From positions 62,001 to 126,000 of the forward strand of contig NW_014575402.1 in the NCBI RefSeq assembly GCF_000803265.1: 64,000 nt of DNA. The letters are read 5' to 3'. The notes below the pieces were generated by a model. That model saw nothing but the letters and a program-made list of their open reading frames with translations. It searched no databases and was not told the DNA's origin. The stretch is from Ordospora colligata OC4. Taxonomy: Eukaryota; Microsporidia; Ordosporidae. The position numbers were made by a program, and so were the translations under genes. Shown piece after piece: positions 33,409-43,429 of the stretch; position 1 is the first letter of the stretch, and each line of letters begins with the position of its first letter.

Positions 33409-35202
33409 TCATTTATCAGATGCTCTTTTCAAGGCTGCTTTCAGCATTGAATATTGCTGCATATGCCTACTAGACTTGCCTGTACGCTGCATCGCAAGAT
33501 AGTCTGTGCAATATGTCTTAAGCTTATTACTTCTGCTCAGCACTTTGTACATCGCTTCTTCGTTCATGCACATGATTATATCAACACACACTGTGTCAAG
33601 CATTTTCAGGCACTTCATTATCTCTGCAACTAGCTCTTCATTTTTCCAGATATCTCTTCTACACAATCTCGATAGAAACGAAATCACAAAATTCTTCAAT
33701 CCTGGATGCATCGTCAGTGCCTGTATCAATGTTTGTATAACAAGTGGCGATGGCTCGTTCTCAAGAGTCTTTAACGTAAACAGAAAGTCACTCTCAACAA
33801 ACTTCGGTGACCTAAAGCACAGATCAAGTATTCTACTTGCTTTCTTCACATCACTGATTTTATGTGCAAAAATAAGCAATTCAGAACACTCAATAACCTT
33901 TAGAAACACATTCAAGCTTTCTTCATCAACCACATAGTTAGAAATGTGCCGATACACATCTGCTTTCTCAAGATATGGAAGAAGTCTATATACAAATCTA
34001 CTATCATCCAGATAACTTCTCACCAAATATGCTCTTAACTGACTCTTCATCATTCTTTTCTTGATAATCGTGTTTATAAACTGCTCTTTCTTTGCTTCAT
34101 CGCTAACTCCTTCAATTGCATCTATCACAACTGCATCACCTTTATCCTTCAATAAATCAACAAATATATTCATCTCTTCTGCGGTCTCAATCATTATAAA
34201 AGTAGGCCCAAGCGCTGCATCATTTGCCTTGGATATTTCAATCATCTCGTTTACATTCAGTTCAAACTGCGCTGCATACTTCTCAAGCACTCCATAGTTG
34301 TTTTTAAACACGCTAATAACACTTTCTCTTCCAATGTTCACAAGCCCTCTTGATGCCAGTTCCGCTATCTTCTCAACACATACTTGTCTGTTCCTTATAA
34401 TGTCGTCCAAAATTTTCACAGACCCATCATTCACCTTCCGAATAACTCGTTCCAAATCAATGCTAACAAGGCCACCAACAATCTCAGGTCTGAAGTATTC
34501 TACACTCTCAAGAATTATTTCTGCCATAGACTCATATGCCTCGGCATTCATCAAATACGCATAAAGAAAAAACGTATGCGCATATCTCTCATTACTTCCA
34601 ATAAATCTCACAACCTCTGCACTATCTTCAGGCCCTATCATCTTAACTATTCTTGCAATACTTGCATCCACAGCTTCTGCTTCCTTGATCTTGCATAGAA
34701 TCTCAAGAGACTCTCTGACTGCATTAATCTCCACCCTATTATGTTCATCATTAAAATGCGCTTGTATGCTATTTTCTATCTCTGCATTACTTGCCTTCAC
34801 AAGTGTCTCAAATACTAAGTCAATAAGAAAATCCATTGGCTCAAATTCCTTCGTGTTCCGCTCTATTCGACCCTTCACATTCCCTTCGTTCATACTAATA
34901 ACTTTCACACCCAACACATATTGGCTAAGCATCTCTGGCACATTTTTCGATATCTTCTTGCTCAGTACGTGTATGTGGTAGCTCAATGCTCTCTGCGCAT
35001 ATTTCGGGCACTTCAATCCTTTTGCTTGAGCTTGTGAAAGATACGCAAGCATAACAACGGCTGTGTTCCTGTCAAGCATCCTTGTAACCATGTTCAAAAA
35101 GTACATCATCTCCACTGCATCCATGCTCTTCATGTAGAAAAGCAATACCGTCAAGCCCTCCTCACTCCATCCTTCAACCAAATACCGTCTAATGCTATCC
35201 AT
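33409..35202 (-). CDS. PTA1: Symplekin/Pta1-like mRNA 3'-end processing scaffold
   Basis: 597 residues from ATG 35202 (MDSIRRYLVEGWSEEGL), which is preceded by GTGGGGCTTGGTTG; an ATG nine codons upstream (35229) is possible. The protein is a helical-repeat scaffold. The C-terminal region HPGLKNFVISFLSRL, then DIWKNEELVAEIMKCLKML and VLSRSNKLKTYCTDYLAM, matches the symplekin C-terminal domain (xPxLVxFVMxxLSRLIxxxVWK...). Symplekin/Pta1 holds the cleavage/polyadenylation factor together and binds the Ssu72 phosphatase, whose gene is also in this window at 42775-43347. It is much shorter than human symplekin (1274 aa) and shorter than yeast Pta1 (785 aa). Confidence 0.75.
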   Translation of the reverse strand: MDSIRRYLVEGWSEEGLTVLLFYMKSMDAVEMMYFLNMVTRMLDRNTAVVMLAYLSQAQAKGLKCPKYAQRALSYHIHVLSKKISKNVPEMLSQYVLGVKVISMNEGNVKGRIERNTKEFEPMDFLIDLVFETLVKASNAEIENSIQAHFNDEHNRVEINAVRESLEILCKIKEAEAVDASIARIVKMIGPEDSAEVVRFIGSNERYAHTFFLYAYLMNAEAYESMAEIILESVEYFRPEIVGGLVSIDLERVIRKVNDGSVKILDDIIRNRQVCVEKIAELASRGLVNIGRESVISVFKNNYGVLEKYAAQFELNVNEMIEISKANDAALGPTFIMIETAEEMNIFVDLLKDKGDAVVIDAIEGVSDEAKKEQFINTIIKKRMMKSQLRAYLVRSYLDDSRFVYRLLPYLEKADVYRHISNYVVDEESLNVFLKVIECSELLIFAHKISDVKKASRILDLCFRSPKFVESDFLFTLKTLENEPSPLVIQTLIQALTMHPGLKNFVISFLSRLCRRDIWKNEELVAEIMKCLKMLDTVCVDIIMCMNEEAMYKVLSRSNKLKTYCTDYLAMQRTGKSSRHMQQYSMLKAALKRASDK

Positions 35203-35297
35203 CAACCAAGCCCCACTCAGGCATTCCATAAATATCCACACATAAAAATACCGAGATTCAAACACTGGAATAAAACACTTCCCCTCATCAATTTAAT

Positions 35298-36749
35298 TCA
35301 AGGATAAAGTCTGTTAGGATCCCTAGGAAACAGAGAAAAACATCTTATATCCGTCATTCCAAAATATGCTTTTGCAAGCCTTTCCAGTCCAATCCCACAT
35401 CCTCCATGCGGTGGTGCTCCGTACTTGAATGACTCAAGATACCCACCAAGTGACTCAGGCGCAATCCCATGCTCTTTGACATATCCAAGCAGATCATTAT
35501 AGCAATCAACTCTCTGTGCACCTGAAAGAATCTCCTCGCCACGCAGAATAAAATCATATGATCTTGTCGTTCCTTCCTCTTTGTTACGATACGTATAGAA
35601 AGGCCTTATGGGCACCGGATAATCCTTTATCACAAAAATATCCACTCCGTGTAATCTCTTGATTATTCCTCCAAGCCTCTTTTCATTCTCATTGTTGAAG
35701 TCTTCTCCATACTTAATATCCACTCCTTCGGCCACCAAAAGATCAGTGCATTCCTTATGAGTAAGCACTACAGGCTCTCGCCCATACTTAATGTCTTCAT
35801 ATTCATGGAACATTCTAATAGTCTCGAGTTCATCTCCATAATCACTTCTCAGTCCATCAAATATCTCAACAAACATTGAATATATCAGCTTAATCACATC
35901 ATTGTAATCGGTAGATATCTCCATCTCCATATCAAGTCCTACAAACTCGCTCAGATACCTGTTGATATTAGACTCCTCCGCCCTGTAAACATGTCCTATC
36001 TCATAAACCTTCTTCATTCCCCCAATAATTGCCATCTGTTTGTACAACTGTGGGCTCTGCGCCATGTATGCCTTTCTTTTGAAGTAATCAACATTGAACA
36101 GATTGGCTCCACCCTCACTAGAGCTCTCTATCAGTTTTGGTGTCTTGATCTCAATAAATCCATTCTTGCGCAGGTGCATCCTGAAAAAAAACATAATCCC
36201 ATCAATCACACGGAATACTGCCCTTGTTTGCATTACTCTGAGATCCATTGCCCTGTTGTCCAGTCGTATATGATATGCAACAGTAGGCAGTGCTGGATTC
36301 CTTTCTCGCTCTTCAATCGTTGCTTGCACATCCTTCATACTGAACGGTAAGCTTTTGTCTGCTGCACTAAGAACACATACACTAACAATACGAAGCTCAA
36401 TATTCTTCTTACTACATCCAGATATCTCCACTTCCTGTTTGACAATAACTCCTCCAATCTCGACATAAGACTCATGAGTTACCTTTTTCAGGCTCTTAAA
36501 CTCATTAAGCAACTTTTCATCTGCTCCTTCTGCTGGTTTTTCAGCCATGCATTGAAGAGTACATCCATCATCTCTAAGAACAACAAAAACGTACTTTCCA
36601 GTACATGAGCACTTGAGTACAAATCCTCTCACAGTAACGGTTCTTCCATTAAAGCTCTCGTTCAGCTCTTTGATTTCAACAACTCTTCTGCATTCATCCC
36701 TACTGTTTATTGACATTCCAGAGATCTTTTCTTCCATACAGGGTTCCAT
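35298..36749 (-). CDS. DPS1: Cytosolic aspartyl-tRNA synthetase
   Basis: Class IIb synthetase. 483 residues: an OB-fold anticodon-binding domain (GRTVTVRGFVLKCSCTGKYVF), the hinge with RLDNRAMDLR, motif 1 region GFIEIKTPKLIESSSEGGA, motif 2 VYRAEESN followed by YLSEFVGLDMEMEI, and motif 3 GCGIGLERL. It ends SLFPRDPNRLYP, the eukaryotic/archaeal AspRS C-terminus, and lacks the bacterial insertion domain. A second ATG four codons in (36737) is preceded by ACCCTGT and may be the true start. Upstream it is divergent from the membrane-protein gene at 37067. Confidence 0.95.
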   Translation of the reverse strand: MEPCMEEKISGMSINSRDECRRVVEIKELNESFNGRTVTVRGFVLKCSCTGKYVFVVLRDDGCTLQCMAEKPAEGADEKLLNEFKSLKKVTHESYVEIGGVIVKQEVEISGCSKKNIELRIVSVCVLSAADKSLPFSMKDVQATIEERERNPALPTVAYHIRLDNRAMDLRVMQTRAVFRVIDGIMFFFRMHLRKNGFIEIKTPKLIESSSEGGANLFNVDYFKRKAYMAQSPQLYKQMAIIGGMKKVYEIGHVYRAEESNINRYLSEFVGLDMEMEISTDYNDVIKLIYSMFVEIFDGLRSDYGDELETIRMFHEYEDIKYGREPVVLTHKECTDLLVAEGVDIKYGEDFNNENEKRLGGIIKRLHGVDIFVIKDYPVPIRPFYTYRNKEEGTTRSYDFILRGEEILSGAQRVDCYNDLLGYVKEHGIAPESLGGYLESFKYGAPPHGGCGIGLERLAKAYFGMTDIRCFSLFPRDPNRLYP

Positions 36750-37066
36750 TTTGCATAAACATGATCCAATTTAACATTGAACCATCAATGCATGCCTTGT
36801 ATAAAGTTCTTTCCATGATAATACAAGCTAGTAACATGACTAGCTATATCATATCCACTAACATTATCATTGGTGCATAAACATCTCTTTGTACCTTTCT
36901 GTACCTTCTGACTAACCAATTATTCTGATTGTACATCCAATTAACCATACATAATTGCTTGTACAATTTCACACAAATTATTTACTATTACAATCACTGC
37001 GACCTGATAAGGTACTGTAAAAGGAGTTCAATGTATAAATACAGTTTTTCATCAAGCAGTACCACA

Positions 37067-37975
37067 ATGCCAGATTCACTCACAGTTGGAGACTTGCAAA
37101 TAGATGCGGAAAACAACGAAGAGACTCAAGGTAAAAACTTTGCAACAAAATTCCTCAAGCATGCATTCACAAGAGTAGATGGTATTTTCTATCTTATATT
37201 CTTTATAATAGGCGTATCATACACAGGCATATTATTATTCACTAAGCTTATGGAGCAAAATAATACTCTAGCAATACTAGGCACTGACAAAGTTGTAAAG
37301 GTATTGATATGCACTCCAATCATACTTATGGTACTGAAAATCATATACCTGATGCAAAAACATCTGAGGGCATTTGGATTCAAACAGGCATACACAGGAA
37401 AGTTCATTGTGATGTCATCATACTTTTTGACATTGCTGGTGTTGCTATTGCTAATATTATCAGGAAAGCTCGAACTTTCCCAGAAAACAATACCTATAGG
37501 CATATCAGTTATGACATTTCTCAGCATGGTTGTTTCAAACGAATTTGTAGAATTTAGGAAGAAAAAGGACAGAAATTATGTAGACTATTTTATTATAGCT
37601 GGAGCCATACTTATAACTATTGATTATATTTTCATGATAGTAAATATAGCTGCAGGCCATTATTATACATATGAAGTCAATAATAAGGTCAAAAGCATTT
37701 ATAATATTTGCAAGGCAATTCACATGTTTACAATATTCGCATTACTTGCAATTCCACTGCTCCAAAATTTCATATGCGAAGTAGATGCACTTTTTGAAGA
37801 AACTACAGATCAACAGTTCCAAATACTCAATATTCTATGCATTATGGCTCTTGTGTGTGGCACACTGGCTATTATCTTGAAGTCAAAAGAGATATTTGGT
37901 AAAGATCCAACAGGCAATTTAGCTAAAAAAATTTACGATGCATTTGCCAACAGAAAAGCGGCTAAGTCTGTTTGA
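37067..37975 (+). CDS. Multi-pass membrane protein, 302 aa
   Basis: No family recognised. Start 37067 is preferred over ATG 37031, because the latter overlaps a TATAAAT element (37034-37040) that stands 33 nt before 37067. After a ~30-residue polar N-terminus there are about seven or eight hydrophobic helices, for example IFYLIFFIIGVSYTGILLF, VLICTPIILMVLKIIYLM and FLTLLVLLLLILSG. It ends with a basic tail (ANRKAAKSV). No signal peptide. The gene overlaps its promoter region with AspRS on the other strand. Confidence 0.75.
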   Translation: MPDSLTVGDLQIDAENNEETQGKNFATKFLKHAFTRVDGIFYLIFFIIGVSYTGILLFTKLMEQNNTLAILGTDKVVKVLICTPIILMVLKIIYLMQKHLRAFGFKQAYTGKFIVMSSYFLTLLVLLLLILSGKLELSQKTIPIGISVMTFLSMVVSNEFVEFRKKKDRNYVDYFIIAGAILITIDYIFMIVNIAAGHYYTYEVNNKVKSIYNICKAIHMFTIFALLAIPLLQNFICEVDALFEETTDQQFQILNILCIMALVCGTLAIILKSKEIFGKDPTGNLAKKIYDAFANRKAAKSV

Positions 37976-38046
37976 CGAAGACTGATGCATTCCTATTAAA
38001 CATTTAGATTATTTATACGCATTTTAATAACGGCTCTATTAAGCTA

Positions 38047-38061
38047 CTGATCACTGATCAG
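38047..38061. repeat. Palindrome at a convergent 3' end
   Basis: CTGATCA-C-TGATCAG, a perfect 7-bp inverted repeat that includes the stop codon of the minus-strand gene ending at 38051. It may be a 3'-end element. Confidence 0.3.
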
Positions 38062-38470
38062 CATAAACATCACTAATCCCAGCAAACATGTCATCTATGT
38101 CATCTACTTGGTCTTCCTTGCATTTGAGCTTTGCTATTAGATAATGTATCCTAGAGCTTATTCCAAGCACCACTAATGTGTATCCAATGAAATATCCGTC
38201 CGGAATATTTGAAGTCCCCAGTATATACAAATCTTCGCATGCTTTGCGTACTAAATACACCTTGCTTTGTACTCTGGCTGCCAAGAACATTCTACATAAT
38301 CTCAGCACATGCACAAGCTTTTTGAAAAGCCTTGATCCTTTGTGCCCATTCCTAGACTTATACACAACTCTCTCAAGAATCATCACCTCTGCTTTGAATC
38401 TCATGTCTGCTACATCATCCATCATCCCATGAAACGCCATTCCAATATCTTTAAATATGGGTAAATGCAT
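38051..38470 (-). CDS. Rmp1/Nepro-like protein (RNase MRP subunit candidate)
   Basis: 139 residues from ATG 38470; the open frame extends to a GTG at 38497. An all-helical protein with ERVVYKSRNGHKGSRLFKKL followed by a basic helix, and later DGYFIGYTLVVLGISSRIHY. This resembles the RMP1/Nepro fold: a xxLYKNxNQHRxSxxxxxL helix and a C-terminal FxxLGLVLLxxLARI helix. Rmp1 is the subunit specific to RNase MRP, which processes pre-rRNA and some mRNAs. The similarity is short and the Gln-His of NQH is changed to Gly-His. It starts 34 nt after the SMARCAL1-like stop on the same strand. Confidence 0.55.
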   Translation of the reverse strand: MHLPIFKDIGMAFHGMMDDVADMRFKAEVMILERVVYKSRNGHKGSRLFKKLVHVLRLCRMFLAARVQSKVYLVRKACEDLYILGTSNIPDGYFIGYTLVVLGISSRIHYLIAKLKCKEDQVDDIDDMFAGISDVYADQ

Positions 38471-38503
38471 TGATAGAACATCACTAGAGTTACACACTTA
38501 CAA

Positions 38504-40135
38504 TTATCTTGCCTTTTTAATGTCAAACTGATATAGGCTCGTTTGCCCTGCAATCTTCTTAGACACTCCAATACTCCTAAACTGATTCTTTCCTATCCCT
38601 AACGACTCAAGAACATTCAGCTTAGACAATAACTTTGGCCACACATACTCATCAACCGTTCCTTTCGCAACAAGATAAACAACATCAACATTGCTCTTCT
38701 GTCCAATCCTATGTATTCTATCCTCAGCCTGCAGAAGAACACCGGGATTCCAGTAAAGCTCTGCAAACACAACAAGCTTTCCTGCAGTAAGCGTAAGTCC
38801 TGTACTGCATGCAGTAATGCTAAGAAGCGCCAAACGCACTTCATTATCATCTTGATACTTCTTCACCAACAGATGCCTACTATTGCTTGGAGTTGATCCA
38901 TCAATCCTAATCATAGAAACACCCAGAGACTCAAAAAACACATTCAGTCCATCCATCATCTCTATGTGATGACAGAAAACAATAAACTTAACTCCACTTC
39001 TCACCACCGTCTCCAGATACTCTTTTACTGAATCCATCTTCAAGCCAACTGCTTCTCGGTACTGCACTACTATACTGGAATTGACATCTTCACCCAACAG
39101 TTCCTTCTCTTGTTCATGCTGTACTCTACTGCACTGTAGATACACTTGTCTTCTGGATTTTGCAGGTAATTGGCTCAGTACCTCATCCTTTGTTCTTCTT
39201 ATCATAAAACACTTCTTCAACACATAATTCAACTCCTCAGCATTGCTGCATCCTTTATAATCATACCAGTTGCCAACTTTTCTTCCATTACAATACCGTA
39301 CTCCATACTCATTGAAGCGTGGAAACATCGTCTTATCAAGTGCTGACAAAATCGGATACAACTCTAATGGTCTGCTAACTGCTGGCGTTCCTGACAACAT
39401 CAATGCCCTTCTTGTCTTCTGAAGCAGTGGAACTATTGCCTTCGTTCGTTTCGAATCCATCCCCTTCAGGTAATGACATTCATCAACCACAATCACCTTG
39501 ATCCCACTCATCATTTGTGCATCAGATGCAACCGTTTCATAACTTGCTATCCACACTTCCTCCTTCTCTTCAGTCTTCTTGAATATCTTTGCATTAACAT
39601 GTAAAAACTTTTTACATGCATCAGCCCAGTCTTCAAGCAGTGATGCAGGTGCAATAATCAGCAAAGGCCACTCAGATCTGTAGTAATAAGAAACTGCCAA
39701 TGCCTGAATCGTCTTTCCTAATCCCATGTCATCCGCAATAATTGCTCGGCCTCCCATCGACAACACACGTAGAACTCCTTCTCGCTGGAATGGAAGCAAT
39801 ATATCATACACACTTCCTATAAGCTCGAATTCACTATTTTCATTTATCTTTCTAATTGCATCAAGAACACCTCTTGGAATGTCTTCAAACACAAACCCAC
39901 TCCTTCTCAACACTTTTCTAATAGTCATATACTCATCCTCATGTATTGTCCATTCGTTGCATCCAACATCATACACACTTCCATCCAACTTGCTTAGCTC
40001 AACAGACAACCTCTTACTAGATGGCCGAAGCACTATCCTTCCATTCTCATTCACATACACCTTTATATCAATTCTTACACATTCAGGCCCTTCTTTAAAT
40101 TCATCCTCTACTCGCATGATCTTCTCTCCTCGCAT
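38504..40135 (-). CDS. SMARCAL1/HARP-type SNF2 annealing helicase
   Basis: 543 residues, an SF2/SNF2 ATPase that reanneals RPA-coated or forked DNA. A HARP-like region lies at about 60-105 (WTIHEDEYMTIRKVLRRSGF, DIPRGVLDAI). ATPase motifs follow: motif I DDMGLGKT, Ia LLIIAPASLLEDW, II DECH in VIVVDECHYLKG, III LSGTPA. The SMARCAL1-specific ALMLSGTPAVSRPLELYPI, RYCNGRK and MIRRTKDEVLSQLPAKSRR are present. The C-terminal half has IRIDGSTPSNSRHLLVKKY and motif VI QAEDRIHRIGQ. The RPA-binding N-terminal motif of vertebrate SMARCAL1 was not seen. The ATG is preceded by GGGGTTGGG. Confidence 0.88.
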   Translation of the reverse strand: MRGEKIMRVEDEFKEGPECVRIDIKVYVNENGRIVLRPSSKRLSVELSKLDGSVYDVGCNEWTIHEDEYMTIRKVLRRSGFVFEDIPRGVLDAIRKINENSEFELIGSVYDILLPFQREGVLRVLSMGGRAIIADDMGLGKTIQALAVSYYYRSEWPLLIIAPASLLEDWADACKKFLHVNAKIFKKTEEKEEVWIASYETVASDAQMMSGIKVIVVDECHYLKGMDSKRTKAIVPLLQKTRRALMLSGTPAVSRPLELYPILSALDKTMFPRFNEYGVRYCNGRKVGNWYDYKGCSNAEELNYVLKKCFMIRRTKDEVLSQLPAKSRRQVYLQCSRVQHEQEKELLGEDVNSSIVVQYREAVGLKMDSVKEYLETVVRSGVKFIVFCHHIEMMDGLNVFFESLGVSMIRIDGSTPSNSRHLLVKKYQDDNEVRLALLSITACSTGLTLTAGKLVVFAELYWNPGVLLQAEDRIHRIGQKSNVDVVYLVAKGTVDEYVWPKLLSKLNVLESLGIGKNQFRSIGVSKKIAGQTSLYQFDIKKAR

Positions 40136-40209
40136 CCCAACCCCATTGACTCTATAAAAACATAAAACTCAATACAACTCGCTCATAATCCATTACTCAA
40201 TTTAACACT

Positions 40210-42717
40210 TTATTCATCCACCGACATGATCCTTCTCTCTATCAGGTAGTTCTCCTCAACCAGCCTCCTATAGAATCCCTTGCCTCCACTAATCCTCTGT
40301 CTAACCTTCTTGCTCACAAAAAGTAGATATCCAACAAGTACACAAATCGCAACAAACTCTACATTACTCAGTCCAAACAACATTCTTGTTGCATTGTATA
40401 TATACCACACTCCAAGAACAATCGATAAAAGTGCATTAATCTTGCATAATTCACGTATGAGTGCCTTAAACGAATAACTCTCAGGAGATGAGTGAAAAAT
40501 ACCTTTGACAATAGACGTTGAGCTGAAAAAAAATACAAACAGCTTTAGCAAATATGCTCCATCCCTTTCATAATCATCATTCAATAACATCATCACCATC
40601 ATGCTTCCAAACACTGGATACACAAGATTCATGTACACATTCGCAACTCCATATTTACACAATGCTATACACAACCTTCCCACTCCTCTCCCTTTATTCA
40701 TCTTTTCATATACTACAAAAATAATCATCCAGGTAATCCGCAGCAGAATCACAAGAACACTTATAAACATAACATCCACATCATCGCCCACATATGCAGA
40801 TACATCTATCCATTCAATAACCAATTTAGTTACTTTACAATATCCTGCACAGATACCATACAGAACAATTGCCACCGAAACACCAATGCACATGCATCTG
40901 CTTGCAAACATCCTAGGTACATAGAATATTGAAAAATCCGTATTGCATTGTTTTCTAAAATACTTTTCAATCTCCTCATCATTTACTCTTCTTCTGCCTC
41001 TAGCATGTATATGCTGCCTTCTAAATATCTTGTTCTTATTTGCACACCAAATTAATCTCTCCTTTTCATATCTCTTGATACACGCATTGTATAGGAAATT
41101 ATCCATACTCAGGATCTTCGACTCAAGCATAACCATCCTGTTCACTCCATAAACCAAATACTCGCAAAGTATCTTGCTCGAGTACATCGCCACAGAAAAC
41201 ATCTTACACATTACACACATCTTCAAATATCCATCAATTACCACAGGTCTGGCAATCTCTCCACACACACTCCGAATTACCTTGAATCCAAAGCCATAGA
41301 GAAATAAAATAAAAGCAAGCAGCATTCCAATCTTCAGGTGGACCTTGCCTATTGGCATCTTAGACGCCTCATGAAGCTCATCCATTCTAGATTCCTCCTC
41401 GTCTGGAACGAAGTGAAGTACTCCTGCTCGGAAGCACTTCTTGAATGCCAGCAGAATATTCCTCATTCCCATGCCAAATGAATGACCAATAAACACATGC
41501 AAACCAAACGAAATTATCCCTTGTACCACCATTCCATACTCATCCCCAATCTCTAGAATACTCACTCTTCCATTCAATGTGCACACAAACATGTAATGGA
41601 TAGCCAATCCAAGTATCATGTTTATGCAGATCGTATTCACAAGAATTATGTAATATGTCTTCATAAACAATACTGTGGCTCTCATCAACCTTCCTTTCAT
41701 CATAGTCTGCATACGTTCCATAAATTCTATCACTATCCAAAAAACTATTCCAAAAGCCATCATTCTATTACACACTTGATTCAGCCATACATCATCCAAA
41801 AAGTCTGCAAAAGAACAACGCATCGCAGGCACATAAGCCATTCTACTAATCGCATAAATCCCAGGAAGAAATAGCACAGGCACTGTTAGTCCATAAATCT
41901 CATGCACTGCTTTCATCAATGCATTAATACACTGGCTGTACGGACTGCTAAGTGCTATAGACTCTTGTGATGTCTCAGGCACTCCATCTCCCATCTCTAT
42001 TCCATTCATGTTAGTACTCACATTCACTTCTAATCCCATATTCAATTCATTCTGCCTCTCATTCAATGGCACTGATACATCACTCACACTTTCATTCATG
42101 TAATTCATTTCATTCGCTATATATTCTGGCTCTCCTACATTCACATTCCTTCTTCTTATGTTTCCTTGTTCATTAGGCTCCACACTCGCTTCCTCATTCC
42201 TCACAGTCATCAGTACACTACGCATTCCTCGTCTTCGAGCATCCGCATCAACCCTCTTGCGTATCTGTACAAAAAGCATCTGGTTCATCTGCGCCAGCCA
42301 TGTCAACGGAATCCCTGCGCCAATAAGCATTCCTACCTGTCCTATAGACATTATATCCATCTCAACGCACATTCCAATACACAGCATAAACACTCCTCCA
42401 TTCACATAGAATATCCCAATCCATTTGCAAACATGCAGCAGGCTCCATATTAACACCGTAATCACCCTCCATCCTGCTTCTGCTACTCCCTTCACAATCA
42501 TCCATATAGGCAGTCGCTCAGGAACATCCTCCTTGTACACCTCCTTAAATTTATACTGATAATGACAGATATTGCATCTATTTGTTTTTGTAAATGCCAT
42601 CCATGACAGCAAACATCCTTTGTGTATATATTTTATTGTTCCTGCGCATCTGCACGGGCTAAACAGCTCATCATCTGCACTCTCTCCGCCATGGCATATC
42701 TTACAGCCACTCTTCAT
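40210..42717 (-). CDS. SSM4: Doa10/SSM4 (MARCH6) ER membrane ubiquitin ligase
   Basis: 835 residues. The N-terminus is a RING-CH finger with all ligands in place: Cys5, Cys8, Cys22, Cys24, His32, Cys35, Cys48 and Cys51 (C4HC3). About a dozen hydrophobic helices follow, separated by a long polar loop at residues ~150-250. The N-terminal RING-CH plus many membrane spans is the Doa10/MARCH6 layout; the protein is shorter than yeast Doa10 (1319 aa). Doa10 ubiquitinates misfolded membrane and short-lived proteins in the ER and inner nuclear membrane (ERAD-C). The TAA stop is inside an AATAAAGTGTT element, and the ATG is preceded by CCCCTAGAGG. Confidence 0.88.
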   Translation of the reverse strand: MKSGCKICHGGESADDELFSPCRCAGTIKYIHKGCLLSWMAFTKTNRCNICHYQYKFKEVYKEDVPERLPIWMIVKGVAEAGWRVITVLIWSLLHVCKWIGIFYVNGGVFMLCIGMCVEMDIMSIGQVGMLIGAGIPLTWLAQMNQMLFVQIRKRVDADARRRGMRSVLMTVRNEEASVEPNEQGNIRRRNVNVGEPEYIANEMNYMNESVSDVSVPLNERQNELNMGLEVNVSTNMNGIEMGDGVPETSQESIALSSPYSQCINALMKAVHEIYGLTVPVLFLPGIYAISRMAYVPAMRCSFADFLDDVWLNQVCNRMMAFGIVFWIVIEFMERMQTMMKGRLMRATVLFMKTYYIILVNTICINMILGLAIHYMFVCTLNGRVSILEIGDEYGMVVQGIISFGLHVFIGHSFGMGMRNILLAFKKCFRAGVLHFVPDEEESRMDELHEASKMPIGKVHLKIGMLLAFILFLYGFGFKVIRSVCGEIARPVVIDGYLKMCVMCKMFSVAMYSSKILCEYLVYGVNRMVMLESKILSMDNFLYNACIKRYEKERLIWCANKNKIFRRQHIHARGRRRVNDEEIEKYFRKQCNTDFSIFYVPRMFASRCMCIGVSVAIVLYGICAGYCKVTKLVIEWIDVSAYVGDDVDVMFISVLVILLRITWMIIFVVYEKMNKGRGVGRLCIALCKYGVANVYMNLVYPVFGSMMVMMLLNDDYERDGAYLLKLFVFFFSSTSIVKGIFHSSPESYSFKALIRELCKINALLSIVLGVWYIYNATRMLFGLSNVEFVAICVLVGYLLFVSKKVRQRISGGKGFYRRLVEENYLIERRIMSVDE

Positions 42718-42774
42718 CCTCTAGGGGTATCCATTTTCATCACCATCACTTCCTCAAAGCCTCATTTCATTACA

Positions 42775-43347
42775 TCACAGACTCACTACACTAAACAGAA
42801 GCATGCTTGATCTCCTTTCAAAGTGCCTCTCAAGCGCCATACGCACTGCATATTCAAGCCCTTCCTGCTCAAATCTATTCACCTCCTCAACAAACTCAAG
42901 AATCTCAAGAGCTCCTGTAACTGCATCAGACGGCGTATCCTTAATGTCAAAGTTCACCATCACAAAACGTCCAGATCCTACTTTCTTCCCTACATAGTAC
43001 TCATATATACTCGTAAACACCTTCTCCTCACACGTTATCACAAGATCAAACTCATTGCTTCTCTCAAAAAAATTCTCGGGCTTCTCCTTCACTCTCATGT
43101 TCCTCTCCAGTAAGTACAGAATCCCCGTCTCTCTATAATACTCCTCATTCTTCCTACACAGATCTTCATGTATCTCCTTGTATGTCGTTCCAAATTCATA
43201 CACATTCGCTGCATCAGCCGTCTCCCCAGGCAATCTGATCACGGAATTTGTTCCAAACGACTTCACTGCAATCCCCTTCTTCATCAATAGATCATGTGCT
43301 TGCATGCTTCTGTTCTGATTCATGGCACAACTCACTGCAAGTCTCAT
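42775..43347 (-). CDS. SSU72: Ssu72, RNA polymerase II CTD Ser5 phosphatase
   Basis: 190 residues from ATG 43347, preceded by GCCCTTG; an ATG three codons upstream is possible but would place the CCC motif inside the gene. The active-site loop is VSCAMNQNRSM with the Cx5R signature. Family segments GIAVKSFGTNSVIRLPG, NVYEFGTTYKEI, ERNMRVKEKPENF and FDLVITCEEKVF are clear. FVMVNFDIKDTPSDAVTGA carries the catalytic Asp region. Ssu72 dephosphorylates CTD Ser5 (and Ser7) at the 3' end of genes as part of the cleavage/polyadenylation factor with symplekin/Pta1, which is also encoded in this window. Confidence 0.94.
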   Translation of the reverse strand: MRLAVSCAMNQNRSMQAHDLLMKKGIAVKSFGTNSVIRLPGETADAANVYEFGTTYKEIHEDLCRKNEEYYRETGILYLLERNMRVKEKPENFFERSNEFDLVITCEEKVFTSIYEYYVGKKVGSGRFVMVNFDIKDTPSDAVTGALEILEFVEEVNRFEQEGLEYAVRMALERHFERRSSMLLFSVVSL

Positions 43348-43429
43348 CAAGGGCATTCCTAAATGTGTCTATCTGAAATCAATCAATTTCTAGCTTGGGA
43401 TTCATGCGCATATCTAAATTCCATCTACT

